Assembly (NCBI GenBank): GCA_003150755.1
Contig: QAMT01000023.1
Span: 186,001-250,000, forward strand
Reading direction: 5' to 3'
DNA: 64,000 bases
Origin: Phascolarctobacterium sp.
Lineage (GTDB): Bacteria > Bacillota > Negativicutes > Acidaminococcales > Acidaminococcaceae
Shown here piece by piece: positions 26,168 to 34,350 of the stretch. The notes under the pieces were generated by a model. It did not search any database and was not told the DNA's origin. It saw only the letters and a program-made list of their open reading frames with translations. Numbering within the stretch: the first letter of the stretch is position 1; every line of letters begins with the position of its first letter. The position numbers and the translations under genes were made by a program.

Positions 26168-26351
26168 AAAAGTTCGGCTCAAAGCAACACGCGGTATCTA
26201 TTTTTAGCAATATTCACTAAGAAAAACTTCAAAAATCGTGTTTGAGCAAAGCGAATCTCGAATTTTTGAAGTTTTTATACCAAAATATTGCGTAAAAAAA
26301 TAGCTAGCCGCGGAACTTTCTTGGTTCGTTCTTTGGTTACAAAGAATGAAC
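26168..26351. repeat. Large imperfect inverted repeat with adjacent hairpin
   Basis: The left arm (about 26168-26238) and right arm (about 26256-26320) are complementary over five blocks in order: AAAGTTC, GCGG, CTATTTTT, GCAATATT and AAAAACTTCAAAAAT, with short mismatched spacers. Directly after it a perfect-length 12-bp hairpin (GTTCGTTCTTTG with CAAAGAATGAAC, one G-T pair) spans 26324-26351. The region 26106-26476 contains no gene. It resembles a miniature inverted-repeat element or a dispersed extragenic repeat, but only one copy is in this window. Confidence 0.7.
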
Positions 26352-26421
26352 ATGACTTATATCTAAATAAAAAATACTACCGTAAATACAAAGAACTAAT
26401 ACTAATTCTAAAAAACAAAAA

Positions 26422-26478
26422 CTGCACTATAAAAGTCAGCTAAAATGTCAGCCAAAACTTTTAAAGTGCAGCTTTTTT
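26422..26478. terminator. Bidirectional terminator before the convergent VanZ-like gene
   Basis: A 15-base stem (CTGCACTATAAAAGT with ACTTTTAAAGTGCAG, one A-A mismatch) has an A run on the left and six T on the right. It ends the minus-strand folate operon and can stop transcription of the threonine aldolase gene. Confidence 0.8.
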
Positions 26479-26908
26479 ATTTCTTACTCCACAGCCATAT
26501 TTCGCGGCAGCACCAGATGATGAATACGCCACAGAAATCAAGCACAATGTCCGTAATCTGCGCCGTGCGCCCGGGAACGGAAAGCTGTACATATTCATCT
26601 GCAACGGCGGCAGCCAAGCCCAAAAACAGGATATAACCGGAAGCCACGCGGTTAGATATGCGCCAGCTGATAAATGTATTAACCATTATCAGCGTCAGCA
26701 TACAAAATTCTGCTAAATGCGCCAGCTTGCGCAGACGCGCTTCCAGACGGTCTACCGGCATCGGGTCGCCTACTGCGCTGTAAAAACCATCCAGCCATTG
26801 AGCCAAAAGCCCGCTAGCTTTGTATGAGGTTTCCGCAGGCAGCGATGAATTAAAAAAGATAAAACCTGTAAAAAGAAGCAGCAACAGCAGCCACAAAACT
26901 TTTTTCAT
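26477..26908 (-). CDS. VanZ-family membrane protein
   Basis: The 143-residue protein has an N-terminal hydrophobic segment ending in FFNSSLP, then RKLAHLAEFCML near 67-78 and DEYVQLSVPGRTAQITDIVLDFCG near 108-131, the hallmark of the VanZ-like family. VanZ itself raises teicoplanin resistance, but most family members have no known role. It is 16 bp downstream of folD on the same strand. Confidence 0.88.
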   Translation of the reverse strand: MKKVLWLLLLLLFTGFIFFNSSLPAETSYKASGLLAQWLDGFYSAVGDPMPVDRLEARLRKLAHLAEFCMLTLIMVNTFISWRISNRVASGYILFLGLAAAVADEYVQLSVPGRTAQITDIVLDFCGVFIIWCCREIWLWSKK

Positions 26909-26924
26909 TTGCCATGCCGCCTTA

Positions 26925-27755
26925 TTACTGATTGCGCGTAAGCAAATCCATAACCATCATATTGCTTACCACGCCGATGCCGCCGGGCACCGGTGTATAC
27001 GCGCCTGCTTTGCCTGCAACGGCAGGGTCAACGTCACCAACCAGCTTGCCGTCAACGGCGTTAATGCCGACATCGACGATAACCGCGCCTTCTTTAATCA
27101 TGTCCGGTGTTACAAAGCACGGCCTGCCGACAGCAGCCACAATAATATCCGCGGTGCGGGTAATCTCCGCCAGGTTTTGTGTTCTGCTGTGGCACAGGGT
27201 TACAGTAGCATTTTTATTAAGCAAAAGGTTGGCAACCGGTTTGCCTACCACGTTGCTGCGGCCGATAACAACGGCATGTTTGCCAGCAAGTTCAATGCCG
27301 TAATGCTCCAGCATTGCCATGCAGGCACGCGGAGTACAGGGCGACATTTTGCCGTAACCAAGATACATATCGCCGACATTTTTTACGTTAAGGCAGTCCA
27401 CATCCTTACTGGCCGTAACAGCTGCGCCGATGGCATCACTGTCCAGCGGCTTGGGCATCGGCATCATCGGCAAAATGCCGGTAATATAACGGTTGTGGTT
27501 CATGCGGGCAATATCACGCAGCAAATCCTCCTGCGCTACGTCGGCAGGATACAAAAGCTCTTTGACATAAATGCCCATGCTTTCAGCCAGCTTCATCAGA
27601 CGGTTTTTATAAACGTGCGAAGCCGGGTCATCGCCTACAACGATAATTGCCAGCGTTACCTTGCGTCCTTTTTCCAGCGCACGCGCCACGCGGGCAGTGA
27701 TGGTTTCACGGTAGGCATCCGCCACTGGCTTGCCTTTCATTATCAAAGTTTCCAT
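26925..27755 (-). CDS. folD: Bifunctional methylene-THF dehydrogenase/methenyl-THF cyclohydrolase
   Basis: The 276-residue FolD interconverts 5,10-methylene-THF and 10-formyl-THF with NAD(P). Family signatures are seen: VGDDPASHVYKNRLMKLAESMG with the catalytic Lys and Tyr, GILPMMPMPKPLD (usually VQLPLP), VIGRSNVVGKPVANLL for the nucleotide site and PGGIGVVSNMMV near the end. It follows fhs by 11 bp, so the two enzymes of the formate-to-methylene-THF route are co-expressed. Confidence 0.95.
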   Translation of the reverse strand: METLIMKGKPVADAYRETITARVARALEKGRKVTLAIIVVGDDPASHVYKNRLMKLAESMGIYVKELLYPADVAQEDLLRDIARMNHNRYITGILPMMPMPKPLDSDAIGAAVTASKDVDCLNVKNVGDMYLGYGKMSPCTPRACMAMLEHYGIELAGKHAVVIGRSNVVGKPVANLLLNKNATVTLCHSRTQNLAEITRTADIIVAAVGRPCFVTPDMIKEGAVIVDVGINAVDGKLVGDVDPAVAGKAGAYTPVPGGIGVVSNMMVMDLLTRNQ

Positions 27756-27766
27756 AAAAGCTCTCC

Positions 27767-29437
27767 TTAAAACAGTCCGCTGATAACGCCGTCATCGCTG
27801 ACATCAATTTTTTCTGCGGCAGGCACTTTAGGCAGGCCCGGCATCGTCATAATGTCGCCGGTTAAAACTACTACAAAGCCTGCGCCTGCTGCAATGCGGC
27901 AGTTTTTAATAGTAATTTCAAAGTCTTCCGGGCGTCCCAGAAGCGCCGGATCATCCGAGAAGGAATACTGGGTTTTAGCCATGCACACCGACAGATGGCC
28001 GTAACCCATTTTTTCAAAATCTTTCAATGCGTTATTGGCTTCTTTGGTATAGTTTACGCCAACAGCGCCGTAAATTCTTTTAGCAATAGTTTCGATTTTT
28101 TCTTTCAGGCTAAGTTCATCGCCGTATAAAAGTTTAAAATCAGCCTTGCCGCTGTTTGCCAGCGCCACTACTTCTTTGGCAAGCTCAACGCCGCCTTCGC
28201 CGCCTTTGGCAAAAACTTCAGACAGCGCAACATTTACGCCGTGCGCAGCGCAGTGGGTGCGGATGGCTTCCAGTTCTTCCGGCGTATCCTGCGCAAAAGC
28301 GTTGATAGCAACAACAAGCGGCAAACCGTATTGTTTAATGTTTTCGATGTGTTTTTCAAGGTTGACAATGCCGCGTTTAACTGCTTCCACATTCGGCGTT
28401 GCCAGTTCTGTCTTAGGCACACCGCCGTGCATTTTCAGCGCGCGGACGGTAGCAACAAGTACAACGGCATCCGGTTTTAAACCGGCATAACGGCATTTGA
28501 TGTCAAAGAATTTTTCTGCGCCCAAATCAGCGCCGAAACCTGCTTCCGTAATGGTGTAATCAGCAAGTTTAAGCCCCATTTTGGTAGCCATTACGCTGTT
28601 GCAGCCATGGGCAATATTGGCAAACGGCCCGCCGTGAATAATAGCCGGTACGTTTTCCAGCGTCTGCACCAGGTTAGGCTTAACAGCATCCTTTAAAAGC
28701 GCAGCCATTGCGCCATGCGCTTTAAGCATTCCGGCAGTAATGGCGTTGCCGTTATAATCGTAAGCAACAATAATTTTACTCAGGCGTTCTTTCAAATCAT
28801 GCAGGCTTGTTGCCAGGCACAAAATAGCCATAACTTCGGATGCAACGGTAATATCAAAACCATCCTGGCGCGGTACGCCGTGTGCTTTGCCGCCAAGTCC
28901 CACAACAATGTTGCGCAGCTCGCGGTCATTCATATCAACAACGCGTTTCCACACAATGCGGCGCGGGTCAATATTAAGCGCATTGCCCTGCTGAATGTGG
29001 TTGTCAAGCATTGCTGCCAGCAGCATATGGGCAGATGTTATCGCATGAAAATCGCCGGTAAAATGCAGGTTAATGTCCTCCATCGGCACAACCTGGGAAT
29101 AACCGCCGCCTGCAGCGCCGCCTTTAATGCCCATGCAGGGGCCGAGCGAAGGCTCGCGCAATGCAACAATAACGCTTTCGCCGATTTTGGCAAGGCCCTG
29201 CGCAAGGCCTACGGTTGTTGTAGATTTGCCTTCACCTGCAGGAGTAGGCGTAATAGCCGTAACCAAAATCAGTTTTCCGTCAGGCTTATCCTGCACCCTT
29301 TTAATCAAATCCATGGACAATTTTGCTTTATAGCGGCCGTACAGCTCGATGTCCTCCTCACCGATGCCGAGCTTTTTGGCAACCTCCGTTATAGGCAGCA
29401 TGTGTGCCTGCTGAGCAATTTCAATATCCGATAACAT
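27767..29437 (-). CDS. fhs: Formate-tetrahydrofolate ligase
   Basis: The 556-residue enzyme makes 10-formyl-THF from formate, THF and ATP. The P-loop-like TPAGEGKSTTTVGLAQGL (about residues 64-81), REPSLGPCMGIKGGAAGGGYSQV and FTGDFHAITSAHMLLAA are diagnostic. A longer frame runs to 29536, but the ATG at 29437 follows GGGAGGTATAAAG and gives the normal length. It pairs with folD downstream. Confidence 0.97.
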   Translation of the reverse strand: MLSDIEIAQQAHMLPITEVAKKLGIGEEDIELYGRYKAKLSMDLIKRVQDKPDGKLILVTAITPTPAGEGKSTTTVGLAQGLAKIGESVIVALREPSLGPCMGIKGGAAGGGYSQVVPMEDINLHFTGDFHAITSAHMLLAAMLDNHIQQGNALNIDPRRIVWKRVVDMNDRELRNIVVGLGGKAHGVPRQDGFDITVASEVMAILCLATSLHDLKERLSKIIVAYDYNGNAITAGMLKAHGAMAALLKDAVKPNLVQTLENVPAIIHGGPFANIAHGCNSVMATKMGLKLADYTITEAGFGADLGAEKFFDIKCRYAGLKPDAVVLVATVRALKMHGGVPKTELATPNVEAVKRGIVNLEKHIENIKQYGLPLVVAINAFAQDTPEELEAIRTHCAAHGVNVALSEVFAKGGEGGVELAKEVVALANSGKADFKLLYGDELSLKEKIETIAKRIYGAVGVNYTKEANNALKDFEKMGYGHLSVCMAKTQYSFSDDPALLGRPEDFEITIKNCRIAAGAGFVVVLTGDIMTMPGLPKVPAAEKIDVSDDGVISGLF

Positions 29438-29528
29438 CTTTATACCTCCCTTTATCTGCACTGCATAAAATAACTGTATCTTAAATAAATTCTCTGCATA
29501 GGTCCGTTTTTCCTTCCGGTAGAGAAAA

Positions 29529-31529
29529 TTATTCAAACCATATTTCTATCTTTGTCCCTTCTGCTGCAACAGTACCCGGCGAAAGCGATTGCTTTTTGGC
29601 CCTGCCGCTGCCGTAAGGCACCAGCACTAAATGCCCGCGCTGCACAAGTTCAGCTGTCTGGCGCATATCAAGCCCGGTAAAATCCGGTATCTTAACCTTG
29701 CCGTTCGGCAAAAACTCCATTACCGGCACTTTAACAGCTTTGGTATCCTTGCCGTGTTCTTCAAAAGAAGGCAGCCCTTCGTGTGTGCTGGGCTGTATGC
29801 CTTTGGCAACAAGTATCTGCTGCAAGGTATCTTTAAATACAGGCGCCGAAACCTGCGAACCGTAAAACGCGCCCTGCGGCGTATCAAGCATAACCAGCAT
29901 CGCATACTGCGGATTAGCTGCCGGCACAAAGCCTACAAAAGAAGCAATGTACTCACCCGGTGCGTAGCCGCCCTGCTCGGCCAGTTTTTCGGCCGTACCT
30001 GTTTTACCGGCAATCTGATAACCTGCAATATGCGCCGGTTTGCCGCCGCCTTCGCTGACTACTTTTTCCATCATAGTGCGCATCTGGCTGGCAACTTCTT
30101 CAGATATTACGCGGCGCACCACGTGCTTTTCGCCCTGGCGCAGCACGCGCCCGTCCGGCATGACAATTTTATCAATAATGTACGGTTCAAGCAGTTCGCC
30201 GCCGTTGGCAATGGCGCAAATCGCGCGCAGCATTTGCAGCGGCGTAACGGCAATGCCCTGCCCGATAGCCATGGTAGCAATATCAGGCTCATACATATCT
30301 TCCGGATTATACAAAATGCCGCTTTCTTCGCCCGGCAGCTCAATGCCAGTCGGACTGCCGAAGCCGAATTTTTTGCTGTAATCCGTCATCTGGCGCGCGC
30401 CAAGCTGCATGCCCAGCTGTACCATACCGGTATTGATGGAATATTTAATAATGTCCTCAAACGGTACATAGCCGCGCCCTTCGCCGTCCCAGTTACGGAT
30501 AACGCGGTCAGCAATTTTAATGCTGCCCTTATCTTCAAACACCGTCTGCGGCGTGATGATATTTTCGCTTAAACCCATGCAGCCGACAATCGGTTTAAAA
30601 ACAGAACCCGGCTCGTAGATTATGGAAATAGCCCTGTTCGTCCACGTAGAAGACGGATAGTCGCCAAAATTATTGGGGTCAAAAGTCGGGCGCGACGCCA
30701 TGCCCAGCACTGCTCCCGTATGCGGGTCCATCAAAATAGCGGCAGCCGCTTTGGATTTTGTTTCTTTCATAGCGCGGTCGAGAGCATCCTCCAATACAAA
30801 CTGGATTTTGCTGTCAATCGTCAGGTACACAGTCGGCATGTTCTGCGGTCGCGTTGCATTCAGTCCGGCCCTGCCCATAGGCCTCCCAAGCGCATCCACC
30901 ATTTCATCCTGCATTGTTTTAGCACCCTTGATAACAGAATCCAGTGCCAGTTCAATACCGGCAAGCCCCTTATCGTCCGTACCGACAAAGCCTAAAATCT
31001 GCGCAGCCATGGTGTTTTTAGTATAATAACGCTTGCTTTCTTCCAAAAAATGCAGGCCTGGCAATTTATTTTCTTTAATAATGCGCGTTACGGTGTCCGC
31101 CTCATCCGGCGTTAAAGTACGCTTAATCCAGATAAAACGCGCTTCCGTAGTAAAATCGGCATACAGGCTGTCTGCGCTGATGCCAAGCGGACCGGCCAAT
31201 AAATCTGCCGCCAGGCGTTTTACATTGCGCCCTGTTTTGGCAACGTCGCTGCCGGGGCGGTCTTCCATCTCCACAGGGTCAACATACAGCGATTTGGCCA
31301 TGATGCTGACGGCAAGTTCCTCACCGTTGCAGTCCACAATTGCGCCGCGCGGCGAAAGCATAACGTCCGTGCCCATAGCCTGCGCCAAAGACTGCTTGCC
31401 CAGCGCTTCGCCGCGCACGATTTGCAGCCATGCCAGACGGCAGATAACGACTGTAAACACAATAAATATTACTATAAACAGCCCAAAGAAACGCTTTTTG
31501 CTGCTAAAAAAACTGAATTGCTTTTTCAT
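29529..31529 (-). CDS. Division-type penicillin-binding protein (FtsI/SpoVD type) with PASTA domain
   Basis: The 666-residue class B PBP is a transpeptidase working with FtsW. It has an N-terminal transmembrane helix (about 15-35), a dimerisation domain, and a transpeptidase domain with SVFK (acylating Ser), YSINTG (SxN) and KTGTAEK. One PASTA domain closes it (about 597-664, VKIPDFTGLDMRQTAELVQ). A GTG at 31538 opens the frame, but the ATG at 31529 overlaps the ftsW stop in an ATGA arrangement with GGGGG upstream and is the likely start. The FtsI/PBP2B versus SpoVD subtype is not settled from sequence alone. Confidence 0.93.
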   Translation of the reverse strand: MKKQFSFFSSKKRFFGLFIVIFIVFTVVICRLAWLQIVRGEALGKQSLAQAMGTDVMLSPRGAIVDCNGEELAVSIMAKSLYVDPVEMEDRPGSDVAKTGRNVKRLAADLLAGPLGISADSLYADFTTEARFIWIKRTLTPDEADTVTRIIKENKLPGLHFLEESKRYYTKNTMAAQILGFVGTDDKGLAGIELALDSVIKGAKTMQDEMVDALGRPMGRAGLNATRPQNMPTVYLTIDSKIQFVLEDALDRAMKETKSKAAAAILMDPHTGAVLGMASRPTFDPNNFGDYPSSTWTNRAISIIYEPGSVFKPIVGCMGLSENIITPQTVFEDKGSIKIADRVIRNWDGEGRGYVPFEDIIKYSINTGMVQLGMQLGARQMTDYSKKFGFGSPTGIELPGEESGILYNPEDMYEPDIATMAIGQGIAVTPLQMLRAICAIANGGELLEPYIIDKIVMPDGRVLRQGEKHVVRRVISEEVASQMRTMMEKVVSEGGGKPAHIAGYQIAGKTGTAEKLAEQGGYAPGEYIASFVGFVPAANPQYAMLVMLDTPQGAFYGSQVSAPVFKDTLQQILVAKGIQPSTHEGLPSFEEHGKDTKAVKVPVMEFLPNGKVKIPDFTGLDMRQTAELVQRGHLVLVPYGSGRAKKQSLSPGTVAAEGTKIEIWFE

Positions 31530-32737
31530 CTGCGCCACCCCCTGCTACGCAGCGTGCTGGTAGGCATAATCGGCGGCATACCGGCTTCACGCAAAAGCTC
31601 CTCGCGTTTTTCGCGCTTAACTTCGCTTTTATATACCGAAAGCGCCAGCCCCAATGCCGTCAGTGAAACTACCATCGAAGTACCGCCGTAGCTGATAAAC
31701 GAAAGCGGCACGCCGATAACCGGCAGGCAGCCGCACACCATCAGCATATTGGCCGCCGCCTGGCCTACCACCAAAAGCGTTACGCCGCTGATAAGCATAA
31801 AGCCTTCTTCATCCTGGCAGGCAGCCGCCATTTTAAACAGCGCAATACCCAAAAGCGCAAACAAAAATATTAAAAACAAGGCGCCGATAAAGCCCCATTC
31901 CTGGCAATAAATGGCAAAAGCAAAGTCTGTATGCGCCTCCGGCAGATAAAAGAACTTGCCGCTGCCCTGCCCCCACGGCGCGCCCAAAACTCCGCCGCTG
32001 CCGATAGAGATAAGCGACTGCACCATCTGATAGCCTGCGTTGGACGCATCGCTCCATGGGTCAAACCACACCAGTACCCTTTGCAGGCGGTAAGGCGCGG
32101 CAATAATCAGCCCGACTACACCTGCAAAACCGCAGGCCATTACAACCAGCAACATTCTTAATGCCAGTCCGGCAATAATATACATAGCAATACTCAAAGC
32201 CACGATAATTGCCGCTGTGCCCATATCCGGCTGCACCAAAACCAGCACGCCGTATATCAGCGACATGACCAACGCTTTATTGGCAGGATAATCAAACAGT
32301 GCAGGTTTAAGCCGCTGTTTAAGCCGTTTGCCCAGATAGCCGGAACATACCATAATTACCGCCAGCTTGGCCAGCTCTGATGGCTGCAAAGAAAAACTGC
32401 CTATATACAGCCAGCGCTGAGCGCCTTTGGTAGTAACGCCGATAGTTTCAACAGCAATCAACAGCCCAAGCACAGTAAAATAAATAATGTTCAGCCAGCG
32501 GTTATTCAGCCACAGGTGATAATCAGGCCCGCGGAAGCCCAGGTACAGCATTACTACAAAACCGATAAATGCAAAGCCCACATAGCGCAGCAAATAAAAA
32601 TACCCGCTGCCAAACATATCGGTAGCTTCCACAAAACTGGCGCTGAACACGTTGATGCAGCCAATCGTCAGCAGCAACAGCGTAATCCACACCACAGCGT
32701 CACGCGGATTTTCCCAAATTAAAAAATGCCTCTGCAT
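31526..32737 (-). CDS. ftsW: Peptidoglycan glycosyltransferase, FtsW/SpoVE family
   Basis: The 403-residue SEDS protein has about ten hydrophobic segments. Conserved sequence includes LQPSELAKLAVIM, LVLVQPDMGTAAII (with the Asp important for catalysis), EAHTDFAFAIYCQEWGFIG and GVPLSFISYGGTSM. It polymerises lipid II together with the PBP encoded next, whose start overlaps this stop. AGTAGGAGC precedes the ATG. Confidence 0.94.
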   Translation of the reverse strand: MQRHFLIWENPRDAVVWITLLLLTIGCINVFSASFVEATDMFGSGYFYLLRYVGFAFIGFVVMLYLGFRGPDYHLWLNNRWLNIIYFTVLGLLIAVETIGVTTKGAQRWLYIGSFSLQPSELAKLAVIMVCSGYLGKRLKQRLKPALFDYPANKALVMSLIYGVLVLVQPDMGTAAIIVALSIAMYIIAGLALRMLLVVMACGFAGVVGLIIAAPYRLQRVLVWFDPWSDASNAGYQMVQSLISIGSGGVLGAPWGQGSGKFFYLPEAHTDFAFAIYCQEWGFIGALFLIFLFALLGIALFKMAAACQDEEGFMLISGVTLLVVGQAAANMLMVCGCLPVIGVPLSFISYGGTSMVVSLTALGLALSVYKSEVKREKREELLREAGMPPIMPTSTLRSRGWRR

Positions 32738-32745
32738 AAAAGCTC

Positions 32746-33387
32746 CTACTTAAATACAACCTCACAAAAATTGATAGGCGTCCCCAAAGCGCTGAATTTT
32801 TGCTCATACTCCGTCTGCACAGCGTTTTCATATCCGGAATGGTGCAGGTCGTAACTAAGCGCAATAATCTCCAGCCCAAACTCCTTAAACTCCTCAACCG
32901 AAAAATCAAACAAGCCGCGGTTATCTGTTTTAAAGCGCAAATGCCCCCCGCTGCCAAGCAGCCTTTGGTATTTTGCCAAAAAGTTGCGGTGCGTAAGGCG
33001 GCGTTTAGCGTGGCGCGCCTTCGGCCACGGGTCGCTGAAATTAAGATACAGTTCCTTAATCTCGCCCGGCTCAAACCAGTCCTCCAGGTTTTCTGCGTTG
33101 GCGCAGATAACAACAGCGTTATCAAGCTCATTATCCTTAATATATTTGCCCGGATAATAAGAAATATCGTGCTGCGTTTCCACGCCGATAAATGCTTTGT
33201 CAGGATTCAGCTCGGCCATGCCGGTTAAAAACCTGCCCTTGCCGCAGCCGATTTCCAGGCACAAACGCTTGCCGGGAAAACGCTCCTGCCAATGCCCCTT
33301 ATACTTATCCAAATCGTGCATCAGCACGTATTTATCTTTCAATTCTTCCATTGCTGTTTCAATCCAAGGCTTTTTTCTTAAACGCAT
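32746..33387 (-). CDS. trmB: tRNA (guanine-N7)-methyltransferase
   Basis: The 213-residue SAM-dependent enzyme forms m7G46 in tRNA. Signatures are LEIGCGKGRFL (SAM site, about residues 42-52), GVETQHDISYY, and YLNFSDPWPKARHAKRRLTH (the family's DPWPK..H..RR motif). It is 8 bp upstream of ftsW on the same strand; the grouping is probably transcriptional only. Confidence 0.96.
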   Translation of the reverse strand: MRLRKKPWIETAMEELKDKYVLMHDLDKYKGHWQERFPGKRLCLEIGCGKGRFLTGMAELNPDKAFIGVETQHDISYYPGKYIKDNELDNAVVICANAENLEDWFEPGEIKELYLNFSDPWPKARHAKRRLTHRNFLAKYQRLLGSGGHLRFKTDNRGLFDFSVEEFKEFGLEIIALSYDLHHSGYENAVQTEYEQKFSALGTPINFCEVVFK

Positions 33388-33483
33388 AATTACCGTCCTT
33401 TATAAAAATTTACATCAATATATTATATCATAAGTTAAAACATTTTTGCATAACTTTGCTTTTAATCCCGCCTTGGCGGAAAT

Positions 33484-33512
33484 TTGACGAAGCGGCGGCG
33501 CAGTGCTATATT
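33484..33512 (+). promoter_or_regulatory. Promoter of the nitroreductase gene
   Basis: TTGACG (33484-33489) and TATATT (33507-33512) are 17 bp apart, with an extended TGC before the -10. A small GGGCTTAGCCC hairpin lies between it and the AAAGGAGG ribosome site. Confidence 0.85.
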
Positions 33513-33550
33513 AAACCTGTAAGGGCTTAGCCCCCAAAGGAGGTTTTACA

Positions 33551-34075
33551 ATGAATGAAGCAATGCAGAATTTACTTACCAGAAGAAGCTGCCGCAAATA
33601 TAAACCCGATATGCTGCCGCAGGATGTGCTGGACGAAATTTTAAAGGCCGGCACCTATGCCGCTACCGGGCACGGCAACCAGAGCCCAGTGATAATTGCT
33701 GTTACCAATAAAGAGCTGCGCGATAAATTAAGCAAATTAAACGCCAAAATTTTCGGCAAGCCGGATTTTGACCCGTTTTACGGCGCACCGGTTGTTGTTA
33801 TCGTGCTGGCGGACAAAAAATTCCCGACTTATGTTTATGACGGCAGCCTTGTTATGGGCAATTTAATGCTGGCCGCTCATTCGCTCGGCGTTGCAAGCTG
33901 CTGGATTCACCGCGCTAAACAGGAATTTGAAATGCCGGAAGGCAAAGAGCTTTTAAAAGAGCTTGGCATTGAAGGCGATTACGAAGGCATCGGCCACTGC
34001 ATTTTAGGCTATGCCGACTGCCCCGAACCCAAAGCTGCGCCGCGTAAAGAAAATTACATTTATTACGTTAAATAA
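33551..34075 (+). CDS. Nitroreductase-family FMN oxidoreductase
   Basis: The 174-residue protein has family signatures: LLTRRSCRKYKPDMLP near the N-terminus for FMN phosphate, AATGHGNQSPVII and a late GHCILGYAD. It probably uses NAD(P)H to reduce quinone, flavin or nitro compounds; the natural substrate is unknown. A strong promoter and terminator frame it, so it is a single-gene unit. CAAAGGAGG precedes the ATG. Confidence 0.9.
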   Translation: MNEAMQNLLTRRSCRKYKPDMLPQDVLDEILKAGTYAATGHGNQSPVIIAVTNKELRDKLSKLNAKIFGKPDFDPFYGAPVVVIVLADKKFPTYVYDGSLVMGNLMLAAHSLGVASCWIHRAKQEFEMPEGKELLKELGIEGDYEGIGHCILGYADCPEPKAAPRKENYIYYVK

Positions 34076-34102
34076 GCGGCATTATTTACGCAGAATTTAC
34101 AG

Positions 34103-34140
34103 ACACCTGGTAAGGTTACAGCCCTGCCGGGTGTTTTTTT
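34103..34140 (+). terminator. Intrinsic terminator after the nitroreductase gene
   Basis: ACACCTGGTAAGG pairs with CCCTGCCGGGTGT (one mismatch, several G-T) and runs into eight T, 28 bp after the stop codon. Confidence 0.87.
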
Positions 34141-34314
34141 ACGCTGAAGCTGCGAAAAACGGCTAAAAAACGCGCCACGGCTCTTTATACTTACAGCTGG
34201 TGGAGCATTGGTGTCCAATAGCCCCAAATTAACCGTTAAGCGCTATTTTTTACTAATTTGCTTCTTTATAAGCAAATGCCGTATATGTTAAAATTAAATA
34301 AATATAGCTATTTA

Positions 34315-34350
34315 ACGGAGGTGACTGTTTCCCCTGCGGAAACGACTTGT
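34315..34350 (+). promoter_or_regulatory. Ribosome site separated from the start by a hairpin
   Basis: A strong ACGGAGGTGA (34315-34324) has no in-frame start codon at normal distance. A GTTTCC/GGAAAC stem with loop CCTGC (34328-34344) follows, then an in-frame TTG at 34351. If the hairpin forms, the effective spacing drops from about 28 to about 11 bases, which could bring the TTG into place. Confidence 0.5.

Noticed and set aside
26106..26476. CRISPR array or tRNA in the gene-free gap
   Set aside because: No direct repeats with regular spacers and no cloverleaf; the structure is an inverted repeat instead.
26820..27770. 316-codon plus-strand frame opposite folD
   Set aside because: Antisense to folD with no conserved motif.
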